From NCBI GenBank assembly GCA_029641185.1, contig JAPWGK010000025.1, forward strand, positions 310,001 through 374,000: a stretch of DNA of 64,000 nt, in the 5' to 3' direction. The stretch is from Pseudofabraea citricarpa (taxonomy: Eukaryota; Ascomycota; Leotiomycetes; Helotiales; Dermateaceae). Position 1 is the stretch's first letter; every line of letters begins with the position of its first letter. Under the pieces are notes generated by a model that was not told where the DNA came from, searched no databases, and worked only from the letters and a program-made list of their open reading frames with translations. The position numbers were made by a program, and so were the translations under genes. Positions 33,157 through 44,995 of the stretch are shown piece after piece.

Positions 33157-33566
33157 CTTGCTGGCATTGAAGAGGGGGGGATTCAGATTAAAGAGATGAA
33201 ATGTAATTGTCAGTGTAACAGGTAGCGTGCATGGGAAATTCGGCGGGCTATATAGAAGTAATCTATCAAATCGATGTACTTCATTCCCTCAGGGATACAG
33301 GTACTATATCGAGTAAGGAATTATCTTCTTCGGAACGCTTCCGGTAGAACCGCCACTGCCTCTTCCGGTTAAGTTAAGCGAAGTAGCCTGAAATGGCTTC
33401 TCTAGATTTGGAACCTGCATGGCAAGCCAATAGCTCACCTCACACAGTCACTCTGGCGGATGATATCAGTAACACAGGCCAAAAAGTGAGAAAACCGGAG
33501 TTTTTGCAAAATAGATAATGATTGATGATATCTGAAGTTATAGACTCATCAACTAAAAATATAAAA
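33157..33566. promoter_or_regulatory. Promoter region of the SDR gene
   Basis: 410 bp between the SDR start and the 3' end of the P450 reductase. It contains the palindrome at 33331-33343 and a second CTTCCGGTTAAG-type half site near 33362. Confidence 0.4.
33331..33343. promoter_or_regulatory. CGGAA-N3-TTCCG palindrome, candidate Zn2Cys6 factor site
   Basis: CGGAACGCTTCCG is a perfect inverted repeat with CGG and CCG triplets 7 bp apart (CGG-N7-CCG), the binding pattern of dimeric Zn2Cys6 factors. It is about 175 bp upstream of the SDR start. The Zn2Cys6 gene at 39.6 kb is a natural candidate partner (inference). Confidence 0.4.
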
Positions 33567-35777
33567 TTAATTCCAGACATCCTCCTGCCACCTCCTAGTC
33601 CTCTTCAACATCTCCAAAAACTCCGCAACCTTCTCCTCCTCCCACACCATCGCAGCACCAACAATCTCCATAACGACATTCGTCACATCACGCGCCATGA
33701 CAGCCGAGCCACAAATATAGACAAACCCATCGAGTGTAAGATGATTCACGACATGTGCATGCCTGTCTTTTATTCTCTGCTGCACATAAACCTTGTTTCT
33801 TTCATCTTCTCTAGAAAAAGCCGTAACAATTTCCAAAGCACCACCAAGTTGCGACTCAACACTCTTCAGTTCTTCGGCATACAGAAAATCCTCTGTGGAC
33901 TGCCGACAGCCGTAGAAGAGATGCATCTTGCCGATTTCTCGCCCGAGCTTTTGCAGTCGAGCGCGCTCTTCGATAAATCCTCGGAAAGGCGCGATCCCAG
34001 TCCCCGCTGCGATCATCATGATAGGCGTCGTGGAAGCGAAAGGGAGTTTGAATTTCGACCTGCGAAGCTGGATGAATAACTTGTTGTATCCTGTAACAGA
34101 GAGGGGACTAGATGTGTGGGAGTGGGAGGAATCGAATAGGGTTGACGCAGGCCGTTCCAGTTTACGCGAGATACTGATACCTTCCAACTTACTCTCACGA
34201 GATTGGTACATAAGGTTAAATATGCCAGTCGTCAAACCCCATCCGAGTTCTGCATCTGCATCCACCTTGATTCCAGAATCGTAGAGAAGTGAAGCTGTGA
34301 GTGAAATTTTGCGAGGCGAGACCATTGACGAAGACGAGATGGAATAAGGCCGTGCTTGGAGCGGCGGAATGTTCTCAACCAGCCATGAAAGAGGCAGTAA
34401 ATTCCATACCACAGCTCTATCTCTCGCAACAGCTTCCATAACTCTCCCAAGCGTAAAGAGCTGTCTTTGCATCTGCCCAAACGCGTCGCGGTCGCTACAT
34501 AGCTCTAGAATGGCCATCTTCGTCGCTTCGTTTGGTGCGACTTGGGCTAGTGATTGCAATGTCGGCCGAGAGACGGGACCGCAGATAGATAGATAGTGCT
34601 TTAGCAATGATTCGATTGTGCAATTTCCTGGGACTCGTAATGCGAGTCCGGGATCTAAAGCCTTGATGGTGAGGATCGCGGATCCTTCCCCCTCGAGACC
34701 TAGAAGTCGTAATAGCCGAGCTACTTCACTATCTTTGTTAGATGGCCAGACAAGACAGTGATCTCCCGTGCGATATTTGAGTTCTTGGTGCGACGAGATA
34801 TCGATATCGATATGTAAACATCGTCCAGCCGACGGAGAAGTCAGGTTACGGATCGATACAACCGGAAGCGCATAGCAGGGCGAAACGGTTGGCATGCCAA
34901 ACCTTTCACTTCTTGCTAGTTCGAATGGCTGGCCTGTATATAGCTTTTCAGGTGCAGAGTCATCATTCTTCACTTTGCAGACATGTATGGCCGGCTCGTA
35001 CGCGACGCTTTCCTCTTCAAAGCCGAATGTGCTCTGAAGAGCTTCGATAGTTTCGTCTTCCCATCTCGCATACTCGTCATCGGTATTGTTATATGCATCA
35101 TCACCATGACCGATTCTGCCAAACCCCACAGCTTTCCTTTCATCCAGCCGGTGCGTAACAGTATCTATAACACGATTATAGTGTTTATAGGTACTATTTC
35201 CCAGCCCAAAACCGGTATATCTCAGATTTGTCAACGGCGAGTTCGTGCGATTTAACCACTGACAAAACCTGAGAGCGTTATCACTCGGGTTTCCCTCTCC
35301 ATAGGTCGACATAAAAAAGATAGCCGGTGTAGACGACGGGAGCGAAGCGAGTGAGCTGGGGCTAATGCCAGTGAGGTCGACGACCAGGACCTTCAGACAC
35401 AAGCGGCGACGAATAGCTTTTGCTAAGATATGCGCAAGTCCTTCTGCCGTACCTGTCTGCGACCCCCACAGGATCACGATGGAGCATTGCTCTTTTCCCG
35501 CTCGAGATGCTATGTCTCTGCTTTCGTTCTCAGCTTTTCTTGTGCGTCCGAGCACGGTTTCTTGCCGCCGCTCGTACCATTGATAGTGGAGGGGATCAAT
35601 AGGTGGAGTCCATATCTTAACCCAAAATCGGTAGAGAAAGGTGAGGGATATGCAAGCTGCGAAAAAGACGATGCAGTTGATGCTGACAGGCGCTTGGATT
35701 GATAGAAGCTTTGGCGACATAGCGTCATGAAGCCAAATTAGCTTGGGCCTGAAAACCGAACAGCGAACAACGAACAA
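33567..35777 (-). CDS. NADPH-cytochrome P450 reductase, divergent paralogue
   Basis: Transfers electrons from NADPH through FAD and FMN to microsomal P450s. 736 residues, no introns. Motifs in order: membrane anchor at about 31-50; FMN domain with WGSQTGTAEG (104-113), STYGEGNPSD (157-166) and FGLGNSTY; FAD domain with RPYSISSSS (476-484) and GLTTGIF (514-520); NADPH domain with AGTGIAPFRG (591-600), FYGCR (621-625) and YICGS (688-691); C-terminal VWN with the Trp that stacks on FAD. The length is slightly above the usual 690-720. ATG at residue 20 (MSPKLLS) is an alternative start giving a more standard ER anchor. Fungi usually keep one conserved reductase elsewhere. A copy inside a metabolic block with a P450 12 kb away suggests a dedicated partner. 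Confidence 0.9.
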   Translation of the reverse strand: MFVVRCSVFRPKLIWLHDAMSPKLLSIQAPVSINCIVFFAACISLTFLYRFWVKIWTPPIDPLHYQWYERRQETVLGRTRKAENESRDIASRAGKEQCSIVILWGSQTGTAEGLAHILAKAIRRRLCLKVLVVDLTGISPSSLASLPSSTPAIFFMSTYGEGNPSDNALRFCQWLNRTNSPLTNLRYTGFGLGNSTYKHYNRVIDTVTHRLDERKAVGFGRIGHGDDAYNNTDDEYARWEDETIEALQSTFGFEEESVAYEPAIHVCKVKNDDSAPEKLYTGQPFELARSERFGMPTVSPCYALPVVSIRNLTSPSAGRCLHIDIDISSHQELKYRTGDHCLVWPSNKDSEVARLLRLLGLEGEGSAILTIKALDPGLALRVPGNCTIESLLKHYLSICGPVSRPTLQSLAQVAPNEATKMAILELCSDRDAFGQMQRQLFTLGRVMEAVARDRAVVWNLLPLSWLVENIPPLQARPYSISSSSMVSPRKISLTASLLYDSGIKVDADAELGWGLTTGIFNLMYQSRESKLEGISISRKLERPASTLFDSSHSHTSSPLSVTGYNKLFIQLRRSKFKLPFASTTPIMMIAAGTGIAPFRGFIEERARLQKLGREIGKMHLFYGCRQSTEDFLYAEELKSVESQLGGALEIVTAFSREDERNKVYVQQRIKDRHAHVVNHLTLDGFVYICGSAVMARDVTNVVMEIVGAAMVWEEEKVAEFLEMLKRTRRWQEDVWN

Positions 35778-36293
35778 TGGAGCTGAAGAACTAGAAGTAA
35801 TAGAAAGAAAGAAGCTACAATAGACGATATCAAGGGAAAATAATCAAGAATCAAGAATTGATCAATAGTTCAATGGCGCTTTCTACACGGTAGATATTCC
35901 GGGGCCGGCACATGACCGGTACGCCAAAAGGAGCGAATCCTGTAAATTACCGAATTGGGTAACGTCGAAATTCAGACTCTTGCTACCGATCTGGCTATTT
36001 CCATCGTATGATTGGATTGGCACAGCATTATTTAATGTTTCTATCCTCTACTACCTGGTCAGGATGTTGATATTGGTTCATCATCATCTCACCGCACCAC
36101 TGAGTGCTCACTGCTCGCTTACCTCTTCCCCAGAAACCCCCCAGCCCACAACGGAAAATGGCACCTTTTGTCCCACGACATATCTCAGCCGGTAGCAATA
36201 AGATAGTATGGTAAATCTCATCCCCTCTATCTTATCCCAATTTCCTCGCCCAAAATCAAAAAGAAAAAAGCAAGAAAGGAAATTAATAAAGCC
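35778..36293. promoter_or_regulatory. Divergent promoter region of P450 reductase and cupin
   Basis: 516 bp upstream of both genes. It has a CCGG-rich patch near 35898-35922 (TTCCGGGGCCGG and ACCGGTAC), a possible Zn2Cys6 target. Open frames across it are not coding. Confidence 0.4.
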
Positions 36294-37199
36294 ATGCTAT
36301 CTGTCAGTTTCGGAGGCATCCTCACAACCGAATTCCTCGAGCCACCACCCGGCCGCGGGTTTTGCTTCCGGCAAACCTACAGAGCAGCACCAGATAGTGA
36401 CAAGCTATCTGGGGATATAAACATGTCCGATTCAGGAACAGCTGAGCTGCTGGCCAATATAGCGAAACCCTGCGGTCCACCACCACATCTCCACCGGTAC
36501 CAAACCGAGTATTTCAAAGTCGAGGAGGGTATCATGGGAGTGGATATCAACGGGACAGTATATAAGAAAACAGCTGAAGATGGCGAGTTCAGCGTGCCGC
36601 CCAACACATTCCACGGCTTCTTCCGACACGTGGAGAGCCCAGGACCCATGACGGTCGTGCTCAGCTCGACGGATTCCGGGCGCGACTATAAGCTAGACCG
36701 CGTGTTCTTCGAGAACTGGTATGGGTTCTGGCACGACTCGATGATCTATCACGGGGGCATGAATTATGTGCAGTGGTTGCAGGTATGATACTTTCTTTCT
36801 TTCCCACCTTCCTTTTTCTCGCCTTCTTTTTGTGAGGGTGCGGAATCTGAGATGGAGGGCTTACCGCCTATGTAGATCTACGATGCGGGAGATGCTTATC
36901 CGTACGTGCCCGAATGGGTTCCGTGCCGCGAGACAGTCTCGTATTGCTGGGGTGTGGCGGTCGGCAGGATCTTAGGTGGTTTTCTCGGTTACAAACCGTT
37001 CTATAAGGAGTATACCACTGATTGGGATTATGCGGTTGCGAAGATGGACGCGAGTTTCTGGTACCGACGGTTGGTGCATACCTCGTATAGGTATGCGAAG
37101 TCGTGGCCGGAACAGGTGAGATTGTCGGAGAAGGGGAGAGAGAGAGGGGTGGAGAATGGCCTCGAGGTTCTTAATGGTGATAGTAGGAAGGTGTTGTAG
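36294..37199 (+). CDS. Cupin-fold protein
   Basis: Exons 36294-36782 and 36876-37199 join in frame to 270 residues. The cupin core is at about 55-130: PPPHLHRYQTEYFKVEEG supplies the H-x-H...E metal-binding motif 1, and FSVPPNTFHGFFRHV supplies the motif-2 His. The C-terminal third, encoded after the intron, is hydrophobic (CWGVAVGRILGGFLGYKPF) and may be one membrane segment. No signal peptide. Similar single-cupin proteins with C-terminal extensions accompany fungal metabolite genes; the reaction is unknown. It is transcribed divergently from the P450 reductase and converges with the Gfo/Idh dehydrogenase. Confidence 0.75.
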
Positions 37200-37806
37200 A
37201 GATGGATCGCATGAAAAGAGAAAAGGCAAAACTGTGGGGAGCAATGAGTTGGGTGGAGATCAGGGATAAGGAGGGAAATGGTTTGAAGTTTTCTTAAGTG
37301 AGGTCTCTGGTGTAGATCATTCTATATATCACTTTGAAGTTATATATATCAGATAGTTTATGTGAGGCTTGGATGCAGTGTGTTAAGCTAGCTATAATAC
37401 AGGCAGCACTCTGAAGAACGGAAAGATCTGAAGTTTCGAAATTTTGAGTAGCTTTGATATAATGTAACATGAAAGTTAAGAGGTGATAAATAATCTGCTC
37501 GAAATATTACCATCACCCTAGTAATATAACCTGCAACGTTGTATAGCTCAAAAGTGATAAGATCTTGCATATTAAGAAGCTTATCGTGTGTCACATCAAT
37601 CAACCGAGGGAAAAGTGATAGAATTAATGGGGCAAGAGGACGACATATATAAGGGTTTTAAATATGTCGCCTTTATAATCGATAGGACGAGATTCTAGTT
37701 CTAGAGAAGGTAGGTAAGCAAAATAGCCTCGTTCCATGCTTTATATACCTATATCTATATACATGCTATATAAGTGCACATATCTGGAAAGCACCCAACC
37801 AGCAGC
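37200..37806. other. Convergent intergenic region, no gene seen
   Basis: Between the 3' ends of the cupin and the Gfo/Idh gene. AT-rich with TATATA runs (37320-37360, 37740-37770). Nothing coding recognised. Confidence 0.5.
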
Positions 37807-39021
37807 CTAATAAACCTCTTCAAGCTCTTTGTCATATGTGATACCCGCCAGCTTCTTCGCTTGGTCCACCCATTCAAACACACGCGAGGTACCCTCATAA
37901 TTAACAACAATTCCACTATTTTTTGTTGAATCATGGTCACGAATCGCTTTCGCAATGACATCCGCCTGGTACCACAAGCCCCACCCAACAACTTCCTTGG
38001 TGATAGTCTCTTCCTTCTCGAAGCCCTTGCTATCGACCTTGTCATTGCCGTAGTACTGAATCGTCAGAGTTTCCGGTCGGATGGGAGGGAAAGGCAGTGC
38101 AACCTCAGCTTCCGTCCCTTGGATTCGGACACAAGGAGCGTTCTTGACACGCAGGAGTTTCTCTCGAAGACCTAGAGTGGCCGATCCCGGCAGCGACGAA
38201 GAGATTGTAACGACACACGTAACGGGGTCCTCACCACCGGATAAAATAACCGTAGTAAGATCGTCAATGGGCTCTCCCGTTCCCGTCTCGTGCTCAATAG
38301 TTTCCGCATATTTGACCGAGACGGGTCGCGTGTCTCGTGGTAACGCAATGTCACACCACGTCAGAGGGTAGACGCCGAGATCCATCAATGAACCCGATCC
38401 CGCGTTCTTGTCCAAGAACCGAGAATTGGGTTCCATGGTTGGGTCTGCAAATAGAGGCAACGAGTAGTCGGCCAAAACACGCTTGATATGCCCGAGACGA
38501 GGAAGTAGTTCAGTCTCGAGATACTGCGTCAGGGGCAAATAGCGCGTCCACATGGCTTCCATCAGGATGGTATGGCGCTCTCGAGCGAGCACTGCTAGGC
38601 GCTCATATTGAGCCTTGTTCATGACGGCGGGTTTCTCCACGAGTACATGACGTTCATTTTGGATAGCTGCAGATGCATGTCGGAAGTGCACACCATGCGG
38701 TGTCGATATGTAGACGACGTCGAACTCGCCACCTTGCAGCATCTCCTCGTATGATGTATAGAGACGGATGGTTGAGGGGTTTGGCACTCCCTGTTCCGTG
38801 AGCCATTGTGTGGCACGCTCAATAGACCTGGTTGTCGATATGGCCACCAGACGATGGCGGATGGGATCACCTTCCTCTCGCGGCAGATTGAGATCACGAA
38901 AGAAGAGCTCTGCAATGCTTGAGAGACCGAGAAAGGCCCAGCGGCATTCAAACGACAATGGCGCAGCCATGGTATGAAAAGAGTGTGTATGAGTGGTGAT
39001 AGAGGATTTTGCAGAGACCAA
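37807..39021 (-). CDS. Gfo/Idh/MocA-family NAD(P) oxidoreductase (dihydrodiol dehydrogenase / D-xylose dehydrogenase type)
   Basis: 404 residues from the first ATG, or 387 from MAAPLSFECRW (38970), which is the more likely start because the leader before it has no structure. The N-terminal Rossmann fold reads RWAFLGLSSIAELFF. STPHGVHFRHA and the family signature EKP (VEKPAVMN, residues 129-131 of the long form) follow, then the C-terminal beta-sheet domain with SGSLMDLGVYPLTW. This subgroup oxidises trans-dihydrodiols or sugars such as D-xylose using NADP. In a metabolite block it could act on a dihydrodiol or ketone made by the monooxygenase or P450 (inference). No signal peptide. Confidence 0.85.
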   Translation of the reverse strand: MVSAKSSITTHTHSFHTMAAPLSFECRWAFLGLSSIAELFFRDLNLPREEGDPIRHRLVAISTTRSIERATQWLTEQGVPNPSTIRLYTSYEEMLQGGEFDVVYISTPHGVHFRHASAAIQNERHVLVEKPAVMNKAQYERLAVLARERHTILMEAMWTRYLPLTQYLETELLPRLGHIKRVLADYSLPLFADPTMEPNSRFLDKNAGSGSLMDLGVYPLTWCDIALPRDTRPVSVKYAETIEHETGTGEPIDDLTTVILSGGEDPVTCVVTISSSLPGSATLGLREKLLRVKNAPCVRIQGTEAEVALPFPPIRPETLTIQYYGNDKVDSKGFEKEETITKEVVGWGLWYQADVIAKAIRDHDSTKNSGIVVNYEGTSRVFEWVDQAKKLAGITYDKELEEVY

Positions 39022-39552
39022 CGGAGTCTCCCATCTTGTCCAGGGCCTAGACTAAGTACTGTTGCATCAGGTTGGTCTTCGTGGTTGTATTCTGCATGCA
39101 GAATGCAAGAATGCATGGAACGGTCCCGGATTGACGTGTTTCGGGTCCTGCTATCGGGGAAGAAGCTCTGGAACAGAGAACTGTTCGTCTTGATGGAGCA
39201 ATCCGGAGAAGGCTGCCGTCGTAAATGGCGATGAGTAAACGTCATGGAGGAGGGGGTTACCGTTCATTGTCGAAATGCGTCAACCCTTCCACATGAGAGT
39301 TCATCAATATCTTGTCATCTCGGCGCCTCTTGGCACATGCATTGTGTGGTATCCAATGTCATTTGATCCATTAAGCTCAGGGTGCACGAGGGGGCGAGTG
39401 AGGGGTGAAGAAGAAAAGGGGGGAAGAGGAAGAGGAAGAGGGGAAGAAGGGAGGATCAGGGCCGGCCCGAAACTCTATTCTAGCTTAATTACCTACGCTC
39501 ACCCCCTCGCTCGCTCAGAACGACTCCAGGTCACGTTCGCCAACCACACACC
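39022..39552. promoter_or_regulatory. Divergent promoter region of Gfo/Idh gene and Zn2Cys6 factor
   Basis: 531 bp. It contains GTCCCGGATTG and AATCCGGAGAA half-site-like sequences (39124-39134, 39200-39210) and a purine tract GAAGAGGAAGAGG near 39423-39450. A minus-strand open frame across it is a shadow. Confidence 0.4.
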
Positions 39553-41708
39553 ATGTATTCCACATTCAGCATCTCCAAGAACACCACCAACAACCACCAC
39601 CACCACCCCCCAAAAAAAGACAACACCATCAACATCGACACTCCTTCGACAACACCATCACCACACACAGAAACGAAGCGACATCATGTCCCGATCGCGT
39701 GCACCAGCTGCCGTAAGAACCGCACCAAGTGTGATAACGCCCGGCCGTGTCGCAACTGTAAGAATAAGAACATCGACTGCATCAGCACTGGCACCAGCGC
39801 CGACACGCGCACCCTGACCAGGTATATTCCATGGCCATCGGCTCTCCACTCTCGCCAGTCCGGTGTGTTGTACCAGGGCCTGACTGACGGTGGATGCGCA
39901 GGCACATACAGCGGCTGGTTGGCAGGGTCGAGCATCTCGAGAACCGTCTTCAAGAGGCTACGACAGCCACCGTGCTAGAGACTCTCGCCGATGATCAATC
40001 TGTTCAGTCTATGTCCATCAAGAATGAGCCAGCTACACCCACCTTTTCCTCTACCGGGTCCTTCGCTGCAAAACTCAATGCAAAACTCTTTGGACACTTC
40101 CCACGTATATTAGCTACGGATTTAGAAGAGACATATTCTTCAGGGCAGACCAGAGACTACTCGAACCTACCGAGGTTCTCCGGCCCCGTAGAGCTATCCC
40201 GGGCACAGCAGGATTACTATATTCGGCTATTCTTGCGCATGATCCATCGCACCATGCCAGTCTTGGACCAGGACGATTTCTGGGCGTATTATAGCTTGCT
40301 ATGGGAGAGCAGTACGGTGGAGGGTGTCCGACTAGGGTCCTGTCTCGTGGATATCGTGCTAGCATTATCACTGCAGCTCGAAATTAATTCCAAGCCACGC
40401 GAAGCATTAGAATGTGGCCAGGACCCGGTGGCGTCCGTGAGTTATACTTTCTATCGCAGATGTTGGACTGAATTAGCGCACGAATATGAGGTTCCCTCAT
40501 TGGGCACATTGCAATGCTTAGTGCTGACGGCCATTTATCTTCGTAATAGCGGGAAACAAAATACATCATACCTCATCTTAGGATTGGCCCTCAGGGTGGC
40601 CAATATCCTTGGATTTGACCAAGAACCAGATGTGGATATGCCTGAAAAGGAGCAGCGGTTACGGGAGAGGTTGTGGGAGATGCTATTCTGCCTGGACACA
40701 CAACAATTTCTCGAATTTGGACGCCCCTTTAGCATTCACGAAATCTCACCGAGGCGAAACTCAGAGAATACATCACCAAGGCAGCAAAGCGATAGCGGTT
40801 TAAAAACTGAACAAGACTTGGGCTTCTTCCCTTATTATGTGCGCCTCATGAAGATTGCAAAGACGATCCACACATCGCATGAAAACCACAAGGACGAGTT
40901 GCCAACCAGATCAGAGTCCAGACCAAAAATCTTTCAAAAGATGGAGGGATTAACTACATGGGCAGAACACGTGCCAGCTCGACTTCAACTGCGACGAAGA
41001 CGGGGTGAGAAACCCTTTACAACAGATACATCTTTAGACATCGATGCCGACGTGTCAGTCTGGCTCTTACGGAAATGCTTGCTCCTTGAGTTATCCTTTC
41101 ACTGGATCAAACTCGGTCTTCTCCGACCATTTATCGATCTAGATAGCCGACCAGCAACGGATGTTTCTGCGTCGAGCCCTCACTCCCAAGACGCTCTCAA
41201 ACACGCACTCGCTATCACGGCGATCGTCAATCAGGCCGTACTCCAAACCGATGCCATTCACGGATGGTACGAGTCTCACTTTATCCAATGGGACGCCACA
41301 CTATCTATCATCGGCTTCATCCTCTCTCAGCCCACTGACCCACTCTCAAAAGAAGCATATTCTATGCTGAAAATCTGCAGTTCGATCTTCGACACGCTGG
41401 GAACACGGTTCACGCACGCAGCTGCCGAGCTCGTGAAAGATATGACGGCAAGTCTTGATCGTGTTTTGACTGGCCACGACGTCAAGAAATGCAGCGAGAC
41501 TTTATATCCTCCAAGTCTCGGTTCTGGCTCTCAGATTGAGGAGTTCATGAATAAATCTCAACAGACAACACAGATCTGGCTTGATGATTGCTCGGGGTCC
41601 TTGGAGATGCTGGCTGATGTAAGTGCGATGGAATTTTCGACTGTCGCTCCTGAGCAGTTAAATTTACAAGATCATGACAGGCAGGGTTTGTGGAGTGATT
41701 CGTTTTGA
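39553..41708 (+). CDS. Zn2Cys6 transcription factor with fungal-specific domain
   Basis: Exons 39553-39821 and 39902-41708 join in frame to 691 residues. A low-complexity start (TTNNHHHHPPKK) precedes the zinc cluster: Cys at 50, 53, 60, 66, 69 and 76 (CTSCRKNRTKC then CRNCKNKNIDC). The intron falls just after the cluster, and splicing gives the dimerisation helix RHIQRLVGRVEHLENRLQ. The fungal-specific domain follows at about 190-450 (LFLRMIHRTMPVLDQDDFW, LGLALRVANILGFDQEP, RERLWEMLFCLD). Likely nuclear activator or repressor. It sits in the middle of the metabolic block, between the Gfo/Idh gene and the FAD monooxygenase, so it is the best candidate for the local pathway regulator (inference from position). 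Confidence 0.9.
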
Positions 41709-43387
41709 ACTTTTGGAATTTGGAGTTAGATTCGGCGTTATATAGACCTGGGTATGGGTGCAGGTGTAGGTGTAGTTACAGATGTGATAGGCTGTATAAC
41801 ATTCAACACGTCTTTCTCTTGGACTATCTCCCTTATTTGCCTACCTATAGATTTTGGACGGAGAAAGGGAAAGGGGATTGGTTACTAAACAAAAGGTTCG
41901 AAGACTCCCCCCTTTTCTGTTTTGGGTTGGCAAAAAAAAAAAAACGATGTACTGGTAAAAAAAAGTTCCGGCGGCCTAGTCTTTACCTTATTCATGATAT
42001 ACATACCTATGTAAAAAGCAAAAGGTGGCGTTATGATTTTTTCCTGTCTTCCCTTTTCTTCTTCTCAAGGACCTAAATAGTTTACTTAATAAACATGTAC
42101 CATCTAAAATTAGTGAGTCTCTAAGAACTATAGCTGCAGATAGGTTAAGGCAGGTAGGTAACTTATATTTCAAATTCCCAAAAGCAATGGAGATGATTAC
42201 TGGTCTTCAAACACTTCACATTTGAGTAGAAACATTTATCTTTATTTCTTCCTCTTCCTAAATAAAAATCCATTCCCTTATTTTCAAACTTTGGCTTCAA
42301 CCTTGAATGGAAAATAAATCGACTTCTATCATGCATGCTACCTGGGACTGGGTACCCAAGGAGTAGGCAGGGCAGGCACAGGTCCAAACCCCTATCCGAA
42401 GCGAGCAAGCGGGACGAACGAATCGGAACCTTTCCTTTTATCCCTTCCCTGTTCTTCGTCTCGGTTCCCTCCCGGTTCCAGAGGAGTACCTTACCAGACT
42501 TCGATTTTATGTCTACCTGATTCGCTAATGCATACCATTTACCTATTCTGATCATCCTTCGGAAGATTTCCTTTTAGCCTTTTACTTTTTCTTCCCTCTT
42601 CTTTGGCTTTTTTGGCGGTATCTGCCTTGGGCTTTATTCCTCTTTCATCTTCTCCCCTTTCTTTTTACTTTACTTTGACGTGCTTGTGCCGTACAGGTAG
42701 GTGGTTTGCAGTGGAGAGGGGCGGTAATCAGTAGGTACCTAAATGACTAGTTATATCAATATAGTACCGAAATAAAGAAATAGGGAAGTAAGACAATATA
42801 CGAAATGTATTATGTTATTGGATATCTTTTGAGTTGAGCTAGGTCGAGGGCACGCAAAAACTCTCATTCCCTATCCACACCCCCGCTCCCAGGTGTCCTG
42901 CCCGTAACTGTTGGATTTTCTTCCCGTACTTTATTATATTTTTTCGGGGGAGGGAAGGTGTTGGTTAGGTGTCATTTCCGACCACTCTGCAACCCCCGCC
43001 TGTCAATTTTCCGCCGCCGTTGGTTCTTGTTGGACTTTTTCCCTTTTGTCTTCTCGTCAGTGACCGAACCCCCACCATATCCAACATCCAACATCCAACA
43101 TCCAACATGCAGCAGGCCCCTCCCGTTCGAGAAGGCGAACGCGAACCAACGAGTTGGGAGCCTTTTAATTTAATTTAATCTGTTGTCGATGATGAGGTAG
43201 GTGGGCTATTTATCCATGCTGGATTCCTCGTTTTCCAATCCCGTACCTGTTCGTCTTGATTTTGTTTTCTTGTCCTCGCTTAAAATACTCACGTCACCCA
43301 AGACTGTAACACGTCTTGACTTGTCTTTCTACATCGGGTCAGACTGCAACGTAAACAGATAGCTATAAACCTTAGACAATAAAAAAC
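41709..43387. other. 1.7 kb intergenic region, no gene seen
   Basis: 3' region of the Zn2Cys6 factor and upstream region of the FAD monooxygenase. T- and CT-rich, with poly-A at 41932-41943, TTCCGGCGG at about 41967, GTAGGTACCTA near 42731 and a (CCAACAT)4 repeat at 43081-43108. Open frames are low-complexity. Confidence 0.45.
43081..43108. repeat. (CCAACAT)4 tandem repeat
   Basis: Four perfect 7-bp copies, about 280 bp upstream of the FAD monooxygenase start. Confidence 0.8.
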
Positions 43388-44995
43388 ATGACAATGGATC
43401 ACAACCTCAATACTAATCAGCGGCACGTCATCGTAATCGGAGCCGGTATAGGGGGATTAACTCTCGGAATCGGTACGTCCCCGCGTCTCGTCTCTTCCTC
43501 GTCCCCAATAACAACTACCTCTTTTCTCTGACACAGACGAAATCCGCACAGCACTCCGCCAGCACAATTTCCGCGTGACGATCCTTGAACAGGCACGCCA
43601 TGTATGCGAGGCCGGGGCTGGAATCCAACTCGTAACTCATACACACCCATCATATATCTTCTCATTCATCATCCACTAACCAGACTTCTGCAGGCACCCA
43701 ATGCAACACGGATCCTAAGAAGACTCGGCGTCCTCGACGAGTTGCTGAAATATGCAAATAAACCCGCGGCGACGAAAGTGCGCCGGTACTCTGACGATGT
43801 CGAGATTGGGCCGGGTGGACATATCGGTGGAACTGCTGGAGGGACAGGCTCAGCAGGGCAGCTGAAGTTCGATGCGCCTATGTTGGTTATTGTACGTCTT
43901 TACAACTATTTGCTTTTTCTGCTTTTTCCGTTCCCATTTCGTGGATTTTGTTTATTTTGTTTCTTTACCAGAACTAACGAGACAACTCACAAAACACAGC
44001 ACAGAAGTGACCTCCAACACGTCCTCCTGAACGCCGCACTCACATCCGGCGTGCACCTACGGACAAACGCCAAAGTCGACTTCCTCGACCCCAGCTTCTC
44101 CGCAAGCGTGACCCTCACAACGGGGGAGTGCATCACAGGCGACGTGCTGGTCGGGGCCGACGGCATCAACAGCCGAACGCGAAAAGCGATGGTAGCAGAA
44201 TTCGGGCTCGATCCAGACTCCGACTGCACATCGACGGGCGATTCAGCATACCGGGTAGTGATTCCCGCTTCTCGACTCGAGCGATCATGTCCGGAGATAC
44301 GAGCCGAGCTTGAGCAGCGCCTGAGCACGCGCTGGATTGGGCCGAATGGCCATATCATGGCGTATCCGATCCGAGGCGATCAGATGTATAATGTGGTCAT
44401 GGTGCATGCGAGTCGCGAGCAGGATACGGCAGAGGAAGGGATCAGTCTCTGGTCGAGGAAAGGCGAGATGGCTGAATTGAGAGATTTCTATACGAACTGG
44501 TCCAAGACTGTGCATCGCCTCATCGCGTGTATCGACCCGGACGAGCTGATGGAGTGGCCGTTGAATTCACGCCCCAGTTTACCGGCATGGAGTGTCAACC
44601 AGACATGTCTAATTGGTGACGCCTGTCATGCCATGCTGCCATATGTAGCTCAGGGTGCTGCACAGGCGATCGAGGATGCGGCAACACTGGCCATCTGCTT
44701 GTCGGCTGCGAAAGACGATGTCGCCCATGCGTTTGCCGTCTATGAGTCTCTGAGGAAGAAGCGTGCCGAATTCATCCAGGGCTCGGCTACGGCTATGAGG
44801 GAGCTTCTGCATCTTGTTGATGGCCCCGAGCAGGAACGCCGCGATGCCATGATGCGCGCTCCGAGACTGCCTGGTTGGAAACATCCTGATCTTTGGGCAG
44901 ATCCGAGCTTTCAGCGTTTGGTGTGGGGCCATGATATTATGGCTGAAGCGGAAACAGCGTTTGGCTTCCGGAATGAAGACTCAGTGAGATTGTAG
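43388..44995 (+). CDS. FAD-dependent monooxygenase (salicylate-hydroxylase type)
   Basis: Class A flavoprotein hydroxylase that adds oxygen to aromatic rings using NAD(P)H. Exons 43388-43472, 43537-43631, 43694-43891 and 44000-44995 join in frame to 457 residues. Splicing restores VIVIGAGIGGLTLG at the N-terminus, EAGAGIQLAPNATRILRRLG across the second joint and HRSDLQHVLL across the third. The DG motif is VLVGADGINSRTRKA. The GD motif is LIGDACHAMLPYVAQGAAQ. The C-terminus WGHDIMAEAE is typical of salicylate hydroxylases. ATG 43388 was chosen because it gives the complete FAD motif. No fused second domain, unlike the paralogue at 21.6 kb. It converges with the O-methyltransferase. Oxidation followed by O-methylation is a plausible pair of steps. 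Confidence 0.88.
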
